From: Rhineura floridana
Lineage: Eukaryota > Chordata > Lepidosauria > Squamata > Rhineuridae
Reading direction: 5' to 3'
Assembly: GCF_030035675.1 (NCBI RefSeq)
Contig: NC_084489.1
Location: 13,095,001 to 13,159,000 of the forward strand
DNA length: 64,000 nucleotides
The translations under genes were made by a program, and so were the position numbers. Below are positions 43,843 to 55,917 of the stretch, in pieces (the first letter of the stretch is position 1; each line of letters begins with the position of its first letter). The notes under the pieces were generated by a model, which made no database searches, was not told the origin of the DNA, and saw only the letters and a list, made by a program, of their open reading frames with translations.

Positions 43843-44340
43843 CTCTAATACAAAACATGAATGGGCAGAAATGAGGGCATCAATTGTATCACAGTTATAT
43901 CCAAAGTCCAGCAGATCAGTCAGGTCTTGCCTTGTTGGGTCCTAAAGTGCTATCTATCAGCAGAAGGCTACTGAAGTACAAATATATGCAAAAGTCCTCA
44001 ACTGTGTATGTGGACCTCTGGCTTGTAGCCTTTGGACACAATCCAGGAAATTTCCATCAAAATCATGGAGATCTGAGCACCTGCACTTACAGTTAAGTAT
44101 CATTGATTTTAACTGGACAGAAGGTGTGCATACATTTTGCTTGGGTCTTTTGCAACATGGCTGTTTCCTGCCCTGCTCAGTCTCATCAGAAGCCCATGGT
44201 CATATTGGGGAAGTCCATGTGATGACCTTCACATATGCCAGCAGGGAAAGCTCTTGCAAGCATTGCGCAGAAAATCACAGAGCAACTTTTTTTTCTTTAT
44301 GCATTTCAAAATAATAAATAAGTTTATAATGAAGCAAACC
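43843..44340. other. Intergenic, no feature recognised
   Basis: Unique sequence. Confidence 0.45.
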
Positions 44341-44880
44341 TGTTCAACTGAAACAACATTTAATTAGTTTTTTAAAACCAAATTCCAAAACTGTTTATGA
44401 TATCAACTGAACACCTTTTGTTATTTCCTTGCCTGACACAATTCTGTTTTGTTTCATTAGCTTATCTTTTGGGATTAGTGAACACTCTTCATGCATTATT
44501 ACAAAAATAAAGGTTTTTCTATCTACCAATTAATTGTAATAGATATTTGTTAAATACTTATAGATTTGTTAATTATCCATAGATACTTGTTGTGTATCAC
44601 AGAAAGCAAGCTAAGCTGAGGTTTTTGTCAATATACAAATCTATGCAAATATCATTAATTACTCTCATTAACAATTAATCACTTGACTTTCTAATCTGTG
44701 GATAGCTCTAGAAATAAATATTTATTAACATTAATCACCATATTTCTCTGAATAAAAATAACATTAGTCTGATGCAGTTTCATTAATTCTTTAATATTTA
44801 TTTTCAGTGGATACCAAACATATCATATACAGGTAAATGCATTTAAATATTTAAATAAACAGACTTTTTTCTTTTTGTTA
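44341..44880. promoter_or_regulatory. Strong candidate conserved non-coding element
   Basis: Very AT-rich, repeat-free and non-coding. It contains an octamer ATGCAAAT at 44643-44650 followed directly by ATCATTAATTACTC, plus CAATTAATTGTAAT, AACAATTAATCACTTGA and many other TAAT cores. This dense homeodomain/POU-site composition is typical of deeply conserved developmental enhancers. The BMPER neighbour is a developmental gene. Conservation itself was not tested. Confidence 0.4.
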
Positions 44881-46092
44881 TTCAGCCTGTGCACACAAGT
44901 GCTCTCCATGATTTAATTTTTTTAAAAATGGGATGTGTGTATTTGAGCATTATAATAATCTTCACATCTCAGGTAGTAGGAAATGATTATCACCTGGCAC
45001 AAAACATGCCTGTGGAAAACAGCTGAGGAATATTTAGGGAATCAAAATGCAATGGATATATTTAGCTTTGAGTCTTTTGCTACATTCACTACATGCCCTT
45101 GCTGGGCATATTTCTCAGCTGTTGTCTAGCCATCAGTCCAGAAAAACAAAAGGTTGTAAAGAGAGAGGGTGGAACAAGCAGGATTGATATCTCTCTCCCC
45201 TTATGCCAGCATGCTAGAGAGCAAAATGGCTCCACATTCCCAGAAGAGTATGTCTATAGGAGTAATGTCTATGCCAGATGTAATAATCTGATGTAAAGAC
45301 ACTTGCCAGATGACACTTGCTATGCTGTGGAATATCTTCCTTGATCTTTTGTATTTTTCTCCATTGAGCAATATAGAGGAAAAAGAGGTACTAGTTATTA
45401 GCCACTCCAGACAAGCTTATCTCTGATACTTGTTGGGGCCTCAGTGCTCCTGAGGATCAGCTGCCACTAAGCCAACCCTTGCTGCACATACATAACACCC
45501 CACCATGGTAAGCCATTTTGAAAGTTGTAATGAATACTTGGTCTTATCCCATTATGAAGATCATAACCCAACATCTAGCCAATTTAAATATAATACCAAA
45601 GCACAGTATGATCCTGGTTTGGGATCCTGGTTGAGCAAACCAGAATTTATCCAGTTCAGATGAAAACACCAAAAACCTGGAAAGAAATTGCTGCAGTTCT
45701 GAGATGCCTGAGCCTGCCTGTGCACGTAATGCCAGACCATTATTTTAATGAGCTAAGTACCTTCTTCGCTAGGCTTTAGGATATTTAAACTGGTGTTAAA
45801 TTGTGGCCTAGATGTTTCTTTAATGTTCCCTGGTCAGTTTCAGAAGTGATCTCATTCACACATGCCTGAAGTATCATTTAAATGACCCAACCATGTTGGT
45901 GGGGGCTGGTTGTGTGCATCTTTCCCAAAGGACTGCCTTTTCCTTTCCCAGCAGGGTGCCAATTCTGTGGTTGGGAACCACACCCTCTGCCCCCACACAT
46001 ATGGTTGGGTTCATTGAAATATATCCCCAGCTAAGGTAATGTTTAAAGGAGTCCCTGAATAAACCAGTGTAGTATAACATGCAATGCCCAGC
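44881..46092. other. Sequence just downstream of the BMPER 3' UTR, no feature recognised
   Basis: Unique sequence without repeats or coding support. It could hold extra 3' UTR if a distal poly(A) site is used. Confidence 0.4.
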
Positions 46093-47115
46093 TTTATTTT
46101 CTTAATTAAGATGTTCTTAATGATAACCTAAGGCTGGTTTGAGAAGGAAAACTGGAGCCATCCGTAACTTCACATAAAACCTGTTTCCATAAATCTGAAT
46201 CTAAAAAGTAACCTTACCTGACATTTCTGTGTCTCTGGGGACATATCCATGGACACAAGAAGTGGTGGCTTGGCAAAATATTCCGGTGGGTGCTATCATG
46301 TCATCAAACACCTGGCTTATTTACACAAATGACTCACATGGCTTACAGGTTAAGATCATAGAAATAGTAATACATAAACTTTATAGCAAAATAATAATAA
46401 TAATTCATCCTTCTATGGTTTATATAAATGATGCCTATTTTCATACGTGCACACACATGTATGTGTATGTGGATATACATAGTTAAATCTAGAATTGGTG
46501 CTACCACATTTTAGGGGCCTGTATGCATTTAAACCAAAAGGGGGTGGGCTGGAGAAGTAAGGGTTGGTCTGTTGCTTCAATGGACATATCATGCTGTTGG
46601 GTTAAGGATTTGGGCTTCATATCCTGTCATACCAACAGTATGGCCATTTACTTCCTGACATCTGCTCTCCTTGCACACATGCACAGGCTATTATCCAATT
46701 CCTACAAAAAAATATACACACACACATACTGTGGTGCCATCGGGTCCAGGATTTGGGGACAGAAGTCCAGGATCACACTTAGAATGAGCAAGAGATACCT
46801 ATCCAAACACAGCAGGGCTGGCTTACATTTTGAGTTAAGAGAAATCATACACATTACCACCTAAAGAGGGGGGTGCATAATCCTGCACAGTCCAGAGTCT
46901 ACCCAACTGCAAACACTGTGTGTGTATATAAACACACACATACCTGCATACACACTTGTGTATACACATATAAATATATAGGCACACATATTTTTCCACT
47001 CTTTGTGTGAGTGCTTTGAGAAATCTGCCAACCAACTTGCAGTCCTTCACTGGCTGTGAGCTTCAAAAGGTATCCAAGATATCAATTTCAAAGTCCTTGT
47101 AGATAAAAGCAAATG
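46093..47115 (-). other. BMPER: Probable BMPER 3' UTR
   Basis: This stretch follows the BMPER stop codon on the minus strand. The first AATAAA I find downstream on that strand is at 46098-46093, which would give a 3' UTR of about 1 kb. It contains a short CA/TA-rich stretch near 46705-46990 and no recognised transposon. The end is a guess from one hexamer. A longer UTR using a later signal is possible. Confidence 0.4.
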
Positions 47116-47379
<264 letters not shown>

Positions 47380-48066
47380 TTAAGGCACATTGGTGCTCTA
47401 TTTATTATTACAAATGGACAGTTATGTATCAAAGAAACAGGTGAAATGCTTTAAATGGCTCACAGCCTTACTACAGTCAATTTACTTAGTCACAGAGATA
47501 TGAGCCACTACTTTGAATATAAGGCCTTTCTGAGTCAGCTGCTCTTTCCTGCTCTCCAAAAATTAATGTAACAAAATGAACGGTTGTTTTAACACTGTAT
47601 ATATGACAAAATGTGGTAGACAATATTAATGCATCTTCTACTAAAAAGAGAACATTCAATTTTTGCTGGCATATTTTGTGGAGACATTATGGACCACTTT
47701 TCAGAGATTTCTCAAATAACGATTGGAATGCACAGTGTGAATGGAAACAAATCATTCTCAAAGCTAATCGGGTCATCCGATGAAACTGAATAGACAGTAG
47801 GTGTTCATGGACAGATAGAGGAATTATGCAGAACATACTCAACCTTCAGCTATTGTTGTCTTCTACTTTTGCAACAGACAAAATAAGTGTAAGGTTAGAG
47901 GGATCACAATAATTACCTCCCCTTCCTGAAATGAGGAATGACAATATTGTTGACCTCCTACAATAACCTTTCAACTGAGAGAGCCGGAGACTGTTTTTAT
48001 CTTTTTTATTTTATTTTTTACTTTTTTAGTCCATTTAGTACCACTCCCCTATATATGTGTGTGTGT

Positions 48067-49720
48067 CAAAATGGAAATGGACTACCTTCAAGTCGATCCC
48101 AACTCTTGGATGAGACCGATTATCTGGATCCATTTCAGTCGGGTTTCAGGCCTGGTTTTGGCACGGAAACAGCCTTGGTCGCCCTGTATGATGACCTTTT
48201 GTCGGGAGAGAGACAGGGTGTGTGTGACTCTGTTGATTCTCCTTGATCTCTCAGCGGCTTTCGATACCATCGACCATGGTATCCTTCTGGGGAGACTAGC
48301 TGAATTGGGAGTGGGAGGTACTGCATTGCGGTGGTTCCACTCCTACTTGGCAGGTCACCTCCAGAAGGTGGTGCTTGGGGAACATTACTCGGCACCCTGG
48401 ACTCTCCAGTATGGGGTTCCGCAGGGGTCAATTCTGTCCCCCATGCTGTTCAATATCTACATGAAACCGCTGGGTGCGGTCATCCAGAGCTTTGGAGTGC
48501 GTTGCCATCAGTATGCTGATGACACGCAGCTCTATTTCTCCTTTTCATCTTCTTCAGGTGAGGCTGTCAATGTGCTGAACCGGTGCCTGGCTGTGACAAT
48601 GGACTGGATGAGAGCTAACAAACTGAGGCTCAATCCAGACAAGACTGAGATGCTGTTAGTGGGTGGTTCTTCTGACCAGATGGTGGATGTTCAACCTGTC
48701 CTGGATGGGGTTGCACTCCCCCTGAAGGAGCAGGTTTGTAGCTTGGGGGTTCTCCTAGAACCATCTCTGTCACTTGAGGCTCAGGTAGCCTCGGTGGCAC
48801 GGAGTGCCTTCTACCAACTTCGGTTGGTGGCCCAACTACATCCCTATCTGGACAGGGATAACCTGGCTTCAGTTGTCCATGCTCTGGTAACCTCCAGATT
48901 AGATTACTGCAATACACTCTACGTAGGGCTGCCTTTGAAGACGGTTCAGAAACTGCAGCTTGTGCAAAATGCAGCGGCCAGATTGGTAACAGGGACCAGA
49001 CGGTCTGAACATATAAAACCGATTCTGGCCCGCTTGCATTGGCTGCCTGTATGTTTCCGAGCTCGATTCAAGGTGCTGGTTTTGACCTATAAAGCCTTAC
49101 ACGGCTTGGGACCACAATACCTGATGGAACGCCTCTCCGATACGAACCCACCTGTACACTACGTTCAAGATCAAAGGTACTCCTCTGGGTGCCTACTCCT
49201 AGGGAAGCTCGGAGGGTGGCAACAAGGGAGAGGGCCTTCTCAGTGGTGGCCCCCAAATTATGGAATGATGTTATTGACGAGGTGCACCTGGCACCAACAC
49301 TTTTAATTTTTTCGGCGCCAGGTCAAGATTTTTCTCTTCTCCCAGGCATTTTAGCATGTGTTTTTAAATTGTTTTTATATTGTTTTGAATTTTAAAATTA
49401 TGTTTTAAATTGTTTTTAAAATATGTTTTTAAATTGTGTATTTGTTTTAATGTTTTTGATTGCTGTAAACCGCCCAGAGAGCTTCAGCTATGGGGCGGTA
49501 TACAAGTGCAATAAATAAATAAATAAATAATGGCGACCCTATGAATAGGGTTTTCATGGTAAGTGGTATTCAGAGGTGGTTTACCATTCCCTTCCTCTGA
49601 GGCTGAGAGGCAGTTACTGGCCCAAGGTCACCCAGCGAGCTTCATGGCTGTGTGAGGATTCGAATCCTGGTCCCACAGGCCATAGTCCAACACTCTAATC
49701 ACTATACCACACTGGCTTTC
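48067..49720 (-). mobile_element. Sauria-type SINE, minus strand, split by L2 copy B
   Basis: The reversed tail, 48067-48105, reads AAAATGGAAATGGACTACCT, TCAAGTCGATCCC. The rest, 49530-49720, runs TGGCGACCCTATGAATAGGG to the reversed tRNA-like head (GGATTCGAATCC B box, then ACTATACCACACTGGCT). The two parts are consecutive in the SINE at 33105-33472 read in reverse. The L2 copy lies exactly between them. Confidence 0.88.
48106..49529 (+). mobile_element. L2-clade LINE copy B, 5'-truncated, inside a SINE
   Basis: It encodes the same reverse-transcriptase stretch as copy A with an intact YADD box ([11 protein letters not shown]). It is a different, more diverged subfamily member. At least two frame breaks are visible: one near 48200, where [11 protein letters not shown] changes frame before [17 protein letters not shown], and one near 49138, after YLMERLS. 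The frame ends [19 protein letters not shown]. The 3' UTR has ACCGCCCAGAGAGC and GGGGCGGTATACAAGTG, and the element ends with (AAAT)n at 49510-49529. Confidence 0.92.
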
Positions 49721-49764
49721 CTATATATGTGTATGTATGTATGTATGCATATATGTATAGATAG

Positions 49765-50615
49765 ATAGTATTTTATGTATTTTAATTGTATTTTAATTTA
49801 CTTTAATGTTTTTATGCTGAACGTCAAAAAGACTAAAGTAATGACAACAGAAGATTTATGCAACTTCAAAGTTGGTAACGAGGACATTGAACTTGTCAAG
49901 GATTATCAATACCTTGGCACAGTCATTAACCAAAATGGAGACAATAGTCAAGAAATCAGAAGAAGGCTAGGACTGGGGAGGGCAGCTGTGAGAGAACTAG
50001 AAAAGGTCCTCAAATGCAAAGATGTATCACTGAACACCAAAGTCAGGATCATTCAGACCATGGTATTCCCGATCTCTATGTATGGATGTGAAAGTTGGAC
50101 AGTGAAAAAGGCGGATAAGAGAAAAATAAACTCATCTGAAATGTGGTGCTGGATGAGAGCTTTGTTTTTATCATGGACTGCGAAAAAGACAAATAATTGG
50201 GTGTTAGAACAAATTATATCAGAACTGTCACTAGTAGCTAAAATGATGAAACTGAAGTTATCATACTTTGGACACATAATGAGAAGACATGATTCACTAG
50301 AAAAGACCATAATGCTGGGAAAAACAGGAGGGAGTAGGAAAAGAGGAAGGTCAAACAAGAGACGGATTGATTCCATAAAGGAAGCCACAGACCTGAATGT
50401 ACAAGATCTGAACAGGGTGGTTCATGACAGATCCTCTTGGAGGTCACTGATTCATAGGGTCGCCATAAGTCGTAGTCGACTTGAAGGCACATAACAACAA
50501 CAACAAACAATTTTATTATGCATGTGTGTGATTTTATTGTAAACCGCTCTGAGTGCCCTATTATAGGGTAGAAGGGATGGATAAAAATATTTTAAATAAA
50601 AATACATAAATAAAA
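49765..50615 (+). mobile_element. L2-type 3' tail broken by BovB
   Basis: TTTTAATTGTATTTTAATTT before 49816 and GTGATTTTATTGTAAACCGC, TCTGAGTGCCC, (AAAT)n after 50510 form one L2-like 3' UTR. The BovB fragment lies between. Confidence 0.6.
49817..50510 (+). mobile_element. BovB LINE 3' end, 5'-truncated, frame open
   Basis: The frame to 50494 encodes the polyprotein end after the reverse transcriptase: NVKKTKVMTTEDLCNFKVGN, DYQYLGTVINQNGD, then MYGCESWTVKKADKRK, LSYFGHIMRRHDSLEKTIML, and the end HRVAISRSRLEGT. The 3' end is CGCCATAAGTCGTAGTCGAC, TTGAAGGCACATAACAACAA. The short flank TTTTAT occurs on both sides. It lacks the RT catalytic core. The open frame suggests moderate youth. BovB supplies the tail type of the Sauria SINEs here. 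Confidence 0.93.
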
Positions 50616-52606
50616 TAAACTGATATCTCCAGAATTATGAGTTTTACTGCAAAATGCCCTGGACATTCTTTTCATATAGATATGAAGAAGCACAGTTATT
50701 TATCCTTACTCTGTGGAGAACTCTTGCCCTCGAATTAGGGCCAGGAACCATTTGACACTGGGATGCTGCTGTCTGGCAACTCTACACCTCCCCACACATA
50801 ATGTTTGGAAATGTTTACCATGTAGTTTGGAAGTCGTCATGTTGCCAGTCCTTACAACCCCTATCTACATCCCTCAGCAGATGCAGGAGAAGCCATGGAG
50901 ACTTACATAATTTTATGACTCAGGTGGTAAGTACCTCCAAACATTACAGTAGGAAGCCTGATCATTAACCACGGGAAGGGTACTTTCAACAGCATCCCAT
51001 TGGCAGAAGTAATATGTGATCTGGCTTTTATTCTCTCTTTGGGATAGCTAGCACACTCACAGATTTTCATCTAGTAGGCCAAGGGTCACAAACCATTTTA
51101 GACCCGTGTCTTTTGCAAACCAAAGAAGCTGTCACAGGCACCACACACTCACCACAACCTATCCTATTGTTACAATAGAATGTCCTTTCAAGCTGAATTT
51201 CAGTGAGGGGACGGGACCCTATGGCCTCGGTGGGCGCTAGACAAAAGCAGCCTCAGAGTCTTCTCATATCATGTACCAAACGTCAATCTACCTATATTTT
51301 AGCATTATTTTTGTTCCTTCCAAAAAGCCAACACATGTATATTTCCTTAACTGACTTCAGAAGTGGAACCAGCTGGCATGTTCTTTCCCTCCCCATACTA
51401 ACAATAGTTAAATAATAAGAAAAGAGAAAATAAGAAAACAAGAACAGCTGACATTTAAACTGGTATGCTTCTAATTTTTCCTTTACAAGTTCCAGTTATT
51501 ATTAATCAAAAACTTCCAAATTATGCCTTTCCTCTACACTTTCTGATCCAAATTTACATTTTAAAAATATAATCTTGGGCTATACTCGTTTTTCCTCATT
51601 TTTTTGTGTACAGAGAAATTAGGTACAAAAATTGCTTTTTTGTTTCCATCCAGTAGGATTTTTCTACTCTTCTTTTAAAAGTTTTGTTTTGTGTTGCTGT
51701 TTGTTATCTGGTCAAGATTTTATGCTTTAAGCAATATAATTCTAATTGTCTCTTCTTTCTGGAAACAGGCATAAGTACACCAAAACAGCACACAATTAGT
51801 CATCCCCATCCTTCTAACAATATTTTTAAAGTTGAAGGCAATTTATTATTATTAAAGTAATAATTAATAATTAATTATTGTTGCAAAAAGTCACAAACGG
51901 GCTTGATCACTTGAGCAACCTTGAACTTATTAACAAATCTGACACCATGTATTTGTGTCCCAATAAATCCTGGAAATAACCAGCTCACTACAATGAAGAG
52001 TCTTGTAGTTCACTATAGGAAGTCTCTATTTATCTTATTGATCTTGCTATGCTTATTCAGCATTTGGTGTGGGTTATATATTTGATTGGATCTTGCACTC
52101 ATCTGATTGTTTTCTGTATTTGTTTGTGTTCTGTATACCACTGTGAGGCATCTACAGTTATCTCTGCACTCTGTGGCCACTGGGCCTAACTTTGTAATAT
52201 ACATATTTCTTCTTCTCTCTATACTCCATGGAGACTGGTTCATTTTGGCAAATCGGACACTGCCCACCAACCTGAGTCTGCTCTTAGCTAACCCCCACCT
52301 GCCTCCCTTATTGTTTATAATCTGTCAGAGGGTGGCTCTGCCTATCCCTGGCTCTGGCTCCCCTTCTGACCTACCAGTCCCAATGAACACCAGCTTCCAC
52401 TGTGTTGATGACCACTTCATAAAGCTGGTCCATAAAAGCTTATTCCAGAATTAGCCTTTAAAGTGCCACAGCCCTCTAGGAACAGAAGCGTCTGCATTTT
52501 TTAGGCCACAGATTTTTTTTGGAAGTATATTGTTCATGGTTCTCAATGTTAGCTCTGCTCCAAGAACCTACAGAAAAGGGGAGGCAACTTCAGTAAATGC
52601 ATACAT
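50616..52606. other. BMPER intron, no feature recognised
   Basis: Unique AT-rich sequence. 51835-51885 is an ATT/TAAT-rich low-complexity run. The 115-codon plus frame at 52107-52454 has no recognised domain. Confidence 0.45.
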
Positions 52607-53050
52607 TAGGGCCAGATTATCCATTAGGCTTAGTAGGCTGAAGACTAGAGGCCCGGAGCTCTTGGGGGCCCGTGCATAAGCTAAAAAAAATTATTGCGGT
52701 ACAAAAGCTTCCGAACTGCCTGCCATCCCCCCGCTTCACTTACCTTTTTCACCCCTGTTTTTTGTGGTTTGCCATCAATCAAGATGGCGGCCGAGGTTTC
52801 CCTAAGGGGCTGAAGCCTCTGCCGCCATCTTAGTTGATGGTACGCATGCGTACTACATGCGCGCATTGCTGCCATCAACCAAGATGGCGGCAGAGGCTTC
52901 AGCCCCTTAGGGAAACCTCGGCCGCCATCTTGATTGATGGCAAACCTGCACATGGAGTGCACGCAGCCGCAAAAAAAGCAGAAAGGTAGGGAGAAGGGCC
53001 CCCCAAACACCAATCAGCCTAGGGGCCCTCCTCAGCTTAATCCGGCCCTG
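52607..53050. mobile_element. Hairpin-bearing hAT-like element with four YY1-type motifs
   Basis: The ends TAGGGCCAGATTA and (reversed) CCAGGGCCGGATTAAG form a terminal inverted repeat. Inside are two 70-bp arms, 52771-52840 and 52872-52941, matching as an inverted repeat with one mismatch around a 31-bp loop. The motif AAGATGGCGGC occurs perfectly four times, at 52781 (+), 52821 (-), 52881 (+) and 52921 (-). The loop holds the palindromes TACGCATGCGTA (52841) and ATGCGCGCAT (52857). No clear target duplication, no coding. Confidence 0.75.
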
Positions 53051-54839
53051 GCTATTACCCCAGTGTAAGGTACAAGTGGGCACTTTATTTCTCCTGTAAT
53101 CTATTTAATTCAATTTCCCGTGCTTTGCTATTAAAGGTAAGGGTCAATAAATCAGAAATGGGAGGGAGGGTGAGAGAGATATGAATTCCATTAATGATGC
53201 TCGAGACTAGAATCATACTTGGAATCACTTCCCTTAGATTGTTCTTCTCCATTATAAAGAATGATCACAACTTTCAGAGCCAGCCATTTTTAGCTCTGTC
53301 ATTCACCCTTATCTGCTAATGTGGCTTCTACCTAAAAGGTTGCTAAGGGAATTAGTGGACCTTGTGCCACATATAATTACTAATACAGACCTCAAGGAAA
53401 TAACTTCTGGAGCAGCAAAAGATACATCTTTTTCCTCATCTTTCCTAATAACCATAAATTCTTTTCTGTGAGTGCCTAGGTCGCAACCCCTTAGAAAGTG
53501 ACATGTAAAAATAAAGCCATCAACAAGGAAAACAATTATGTTTCGGAAGTGCACCCTGCATTATAAAGAACTCAAGACAATTGTTTGCCATAAAAACCAT
53601 CACTTAGAATTAAGTGGATGTGAACACTCTGGGGATGTAGCAAGGACTGGGCAACCTGGCAACAAATCAGAGGTGAATTTCAAGGGGGACAAAAACAGGG
53701 ATGCTCAAGGCAATGGCTGCATCCATGCTCCCAACCAAATTCACCTGATCCACACCTCCTGGACTATTGTGTGGATTGGAATGTGATTCTCCTTAGGAAT
53801 CCACACCAGAACAAATTTGTATCAGGTGGCCCTAGGGTTACCTTTTAAAAAAAACACTTTAAAAATGGTCAATAGCCACTCTAAATAACTAGAAAGCACA
53901 GTTATTGCTGTGTTACCTGAAACTGGAGCCACAAATACCCCTGGGAGCAGTGGAACACGATGACATCTTGTCCCTCCAGAGCAGATTGTATGGGGGGAAA
54001 ATGACTTGCTCCCAAGGCTTGGGAAGCCCTATTAACTGTTTTAAAAAAAAATTTTAAGTAGCCCTTGAACCATTTTGTAACTTTGACCCCAATTAGAATT
54101 TTGTGTGGAAGTCTTTACTTAAAAATGACAAATTAATGTAGAAACCAGATTAATGTAAGGCAGACTTTAAAAGGAACATGCATGAAAGTTAGAATTAGGT
54201 GGATTGATCCATCAAACCTGCCCTAGACACAAATGGGCTCTTGGAAAACAGAGGGTAATGCCTTCTCGTTATCCACCAAATGAGTTGGTAACTGGATATA
54301 AAGTCCCAGCATAATGGTTAATAGTGGTGTGGGGAAAGCACTGCAACCCAGGAGCTTCCAACGTTTCAAAAAATAAGCTAGGGCTTGGTCTCAGAATGTG
54401 GCCAAGGGAGATAGGGCCAATGCGCTTTTTTGGTGGTAGTGGGGAAAGATTGTGCCAGGGTTCAGGACAATATGACATCCTTATAAGAAGCTCTACACCT
54501 TATTTCCACGTGTGTGGGGACTGGCTGCAGCTACTCCATGGTGAAGGAAAGGGACTGTGTCCATGCTTAGAGGTAGTTTATTTTACAATGGCAACTGCTT
54601 CTTTTATAAATCAGTCTAGCCACAGATGGGAGAAGGTGGTGATAAGTGGGTGTGTGGTTAGAGGAGGACAAATGAAGTCACAGGACCAAGACCTGCAAGA
54701 GTTTTTTTAAACACACACATCTGTCTGCTACACATCCACTTCAAACATTATATGGCATGTTTGTCACCTTTTTTTATTGGTTCTGCTGCTGTGCCTTTAG
54801 TATTAGCCTGTCATGAAGAAATTAAAACAGGTAAGAACT
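53051..54839. other. BMPER intron, no feature recognised
   Basis: Unique sequence. The 128-codon plus frame at 54324-54710 has no recognised domain. Confidence 0.45.
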
Positions 54840-55420
54840 GTTGATACAATTCTAGAGGAGGTGTCCAGAGCACCATCTGGTCAAATTGAATGGAAGGGAC
54901 CAGTTTCAGTTGTTGCAGCCTAAGGATGTGGACCAGGTACTTGAAGGGGTTTGACTAACCACTTGTGGTCTTGACCATTCTCTATCTTGGCTTGTGACAG
55001 CTAGCCAGACGGAATTGACTAGCTTGGTCCAGGAGGTGGTAAATGCCTCTCGCAAGAGGGGGTGGTGCCTGCTGCCTTTGAAGAGATGGTGGTGCAGCCT
55101 CTCCTCAAGATGCCTTCCCTGAACCCAGAGGAGTGTGGCAACTGCTGCCCAGTCACAAATATCTCCCTGTCAGGCAAGTTGGTTAAAAGGGTGGTGTTTA
55201 CACAGCTCTAGGTGTGATCGGAGGAAACAGATTATTAGGACCATTTCAGTCTGGCTTCAGGCCTGGTTTTGGCACTGAAGCTGCCCTGGTTGATGGCCTT
55301 TATCTGGTGGGAAACTAGGGAAGTGTGACCCTGTTTATTCTCTTTGATCTCTTGCTGACTTTTGATACCATCCAGCATGGTGTCCTCTGGGAATAGCTCT
55401 GCAGTTTGGGAGTGTGAGAC
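54840..55420 (+). mobile_element. L2-clade LINE fragment, old
   Basis: Degraded frames show LVQEVVNASRKRG, then an RPVTNISL-like stretch, and DHFSLASGLVLALKL-type traces of [15 protein letters not shown] at about 55235-55290. Then CTTTGATCTCTTGCTGACTT corresponds to DLSAAFDTI. It covers a part 5' of copies A and B and is much more diverged. Confidence 0.75.
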
Positions 55421-55786
55421 TTCTGCTCAGCCCCCTAGCAATTGTGTTGCAGGAGGAATTGAATGGCATCAACAGGAGCACTCCAGACTGCAACATTTTG
55501 TTGCAGGTCCCACCTGCTACCATTCCATTGTTTGTAAGTTCTAACCCAGATATGTCTTGCTTAGCTTGCTGAGTTTGAAACCAATTTAAGTTCAACAGCC
55601 CTGCTTTAAGGTTGCCACCACACCTTTAATAATTGAATAGAGGAGGGAATTTTGGCAGGAGCTGTTGGTTGTTCAAGGGTAAGAAAATCTACACCTGCTG
55701 TCATTTCCTCTTCTACGCATTATCCTCATTTGTATTTGGTGGCCATAAATGTACCCGCAATGTGAAGCCACAGTCTTCTCTTGCTC
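55421..55786. other. BMPER intron, no clear feature
   Basis: Nothing I can name with confidence. Confidence 0.35.
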
Positions 55787-55870
55787 CGTGACTAGGGTGA
55801 CCAGATGAAAAAGTGGACGGGGCTCCTGCACTTCCAGTACTTGCATAGAAAGGGGAATTCCAGCAGGTAT
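55787..55870. repeat. Dispersed repeat scrap
   Basis: ACTAGGGTGACCAGATGAAA, AAGTGGACGGGGCTCCTG and GGGGAATTCCAGCAGGTATG match a common squamate repeat phrase. ACTAGGGTGGCCAAGAGCC at 20821 may be related. Confidence 0.4.
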
Positions 55871-55917
55871 GTTGTCATGCAACTGCAAGCTATACATGCT
55901 GACATCCCTTCCCCCTT

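Noticed and set aside
49775-50494. 239-codon frame as a host gene
   Set aside because: The sequence is the BovB polyprotein end. The first dozen codons are L2 tail sequence.
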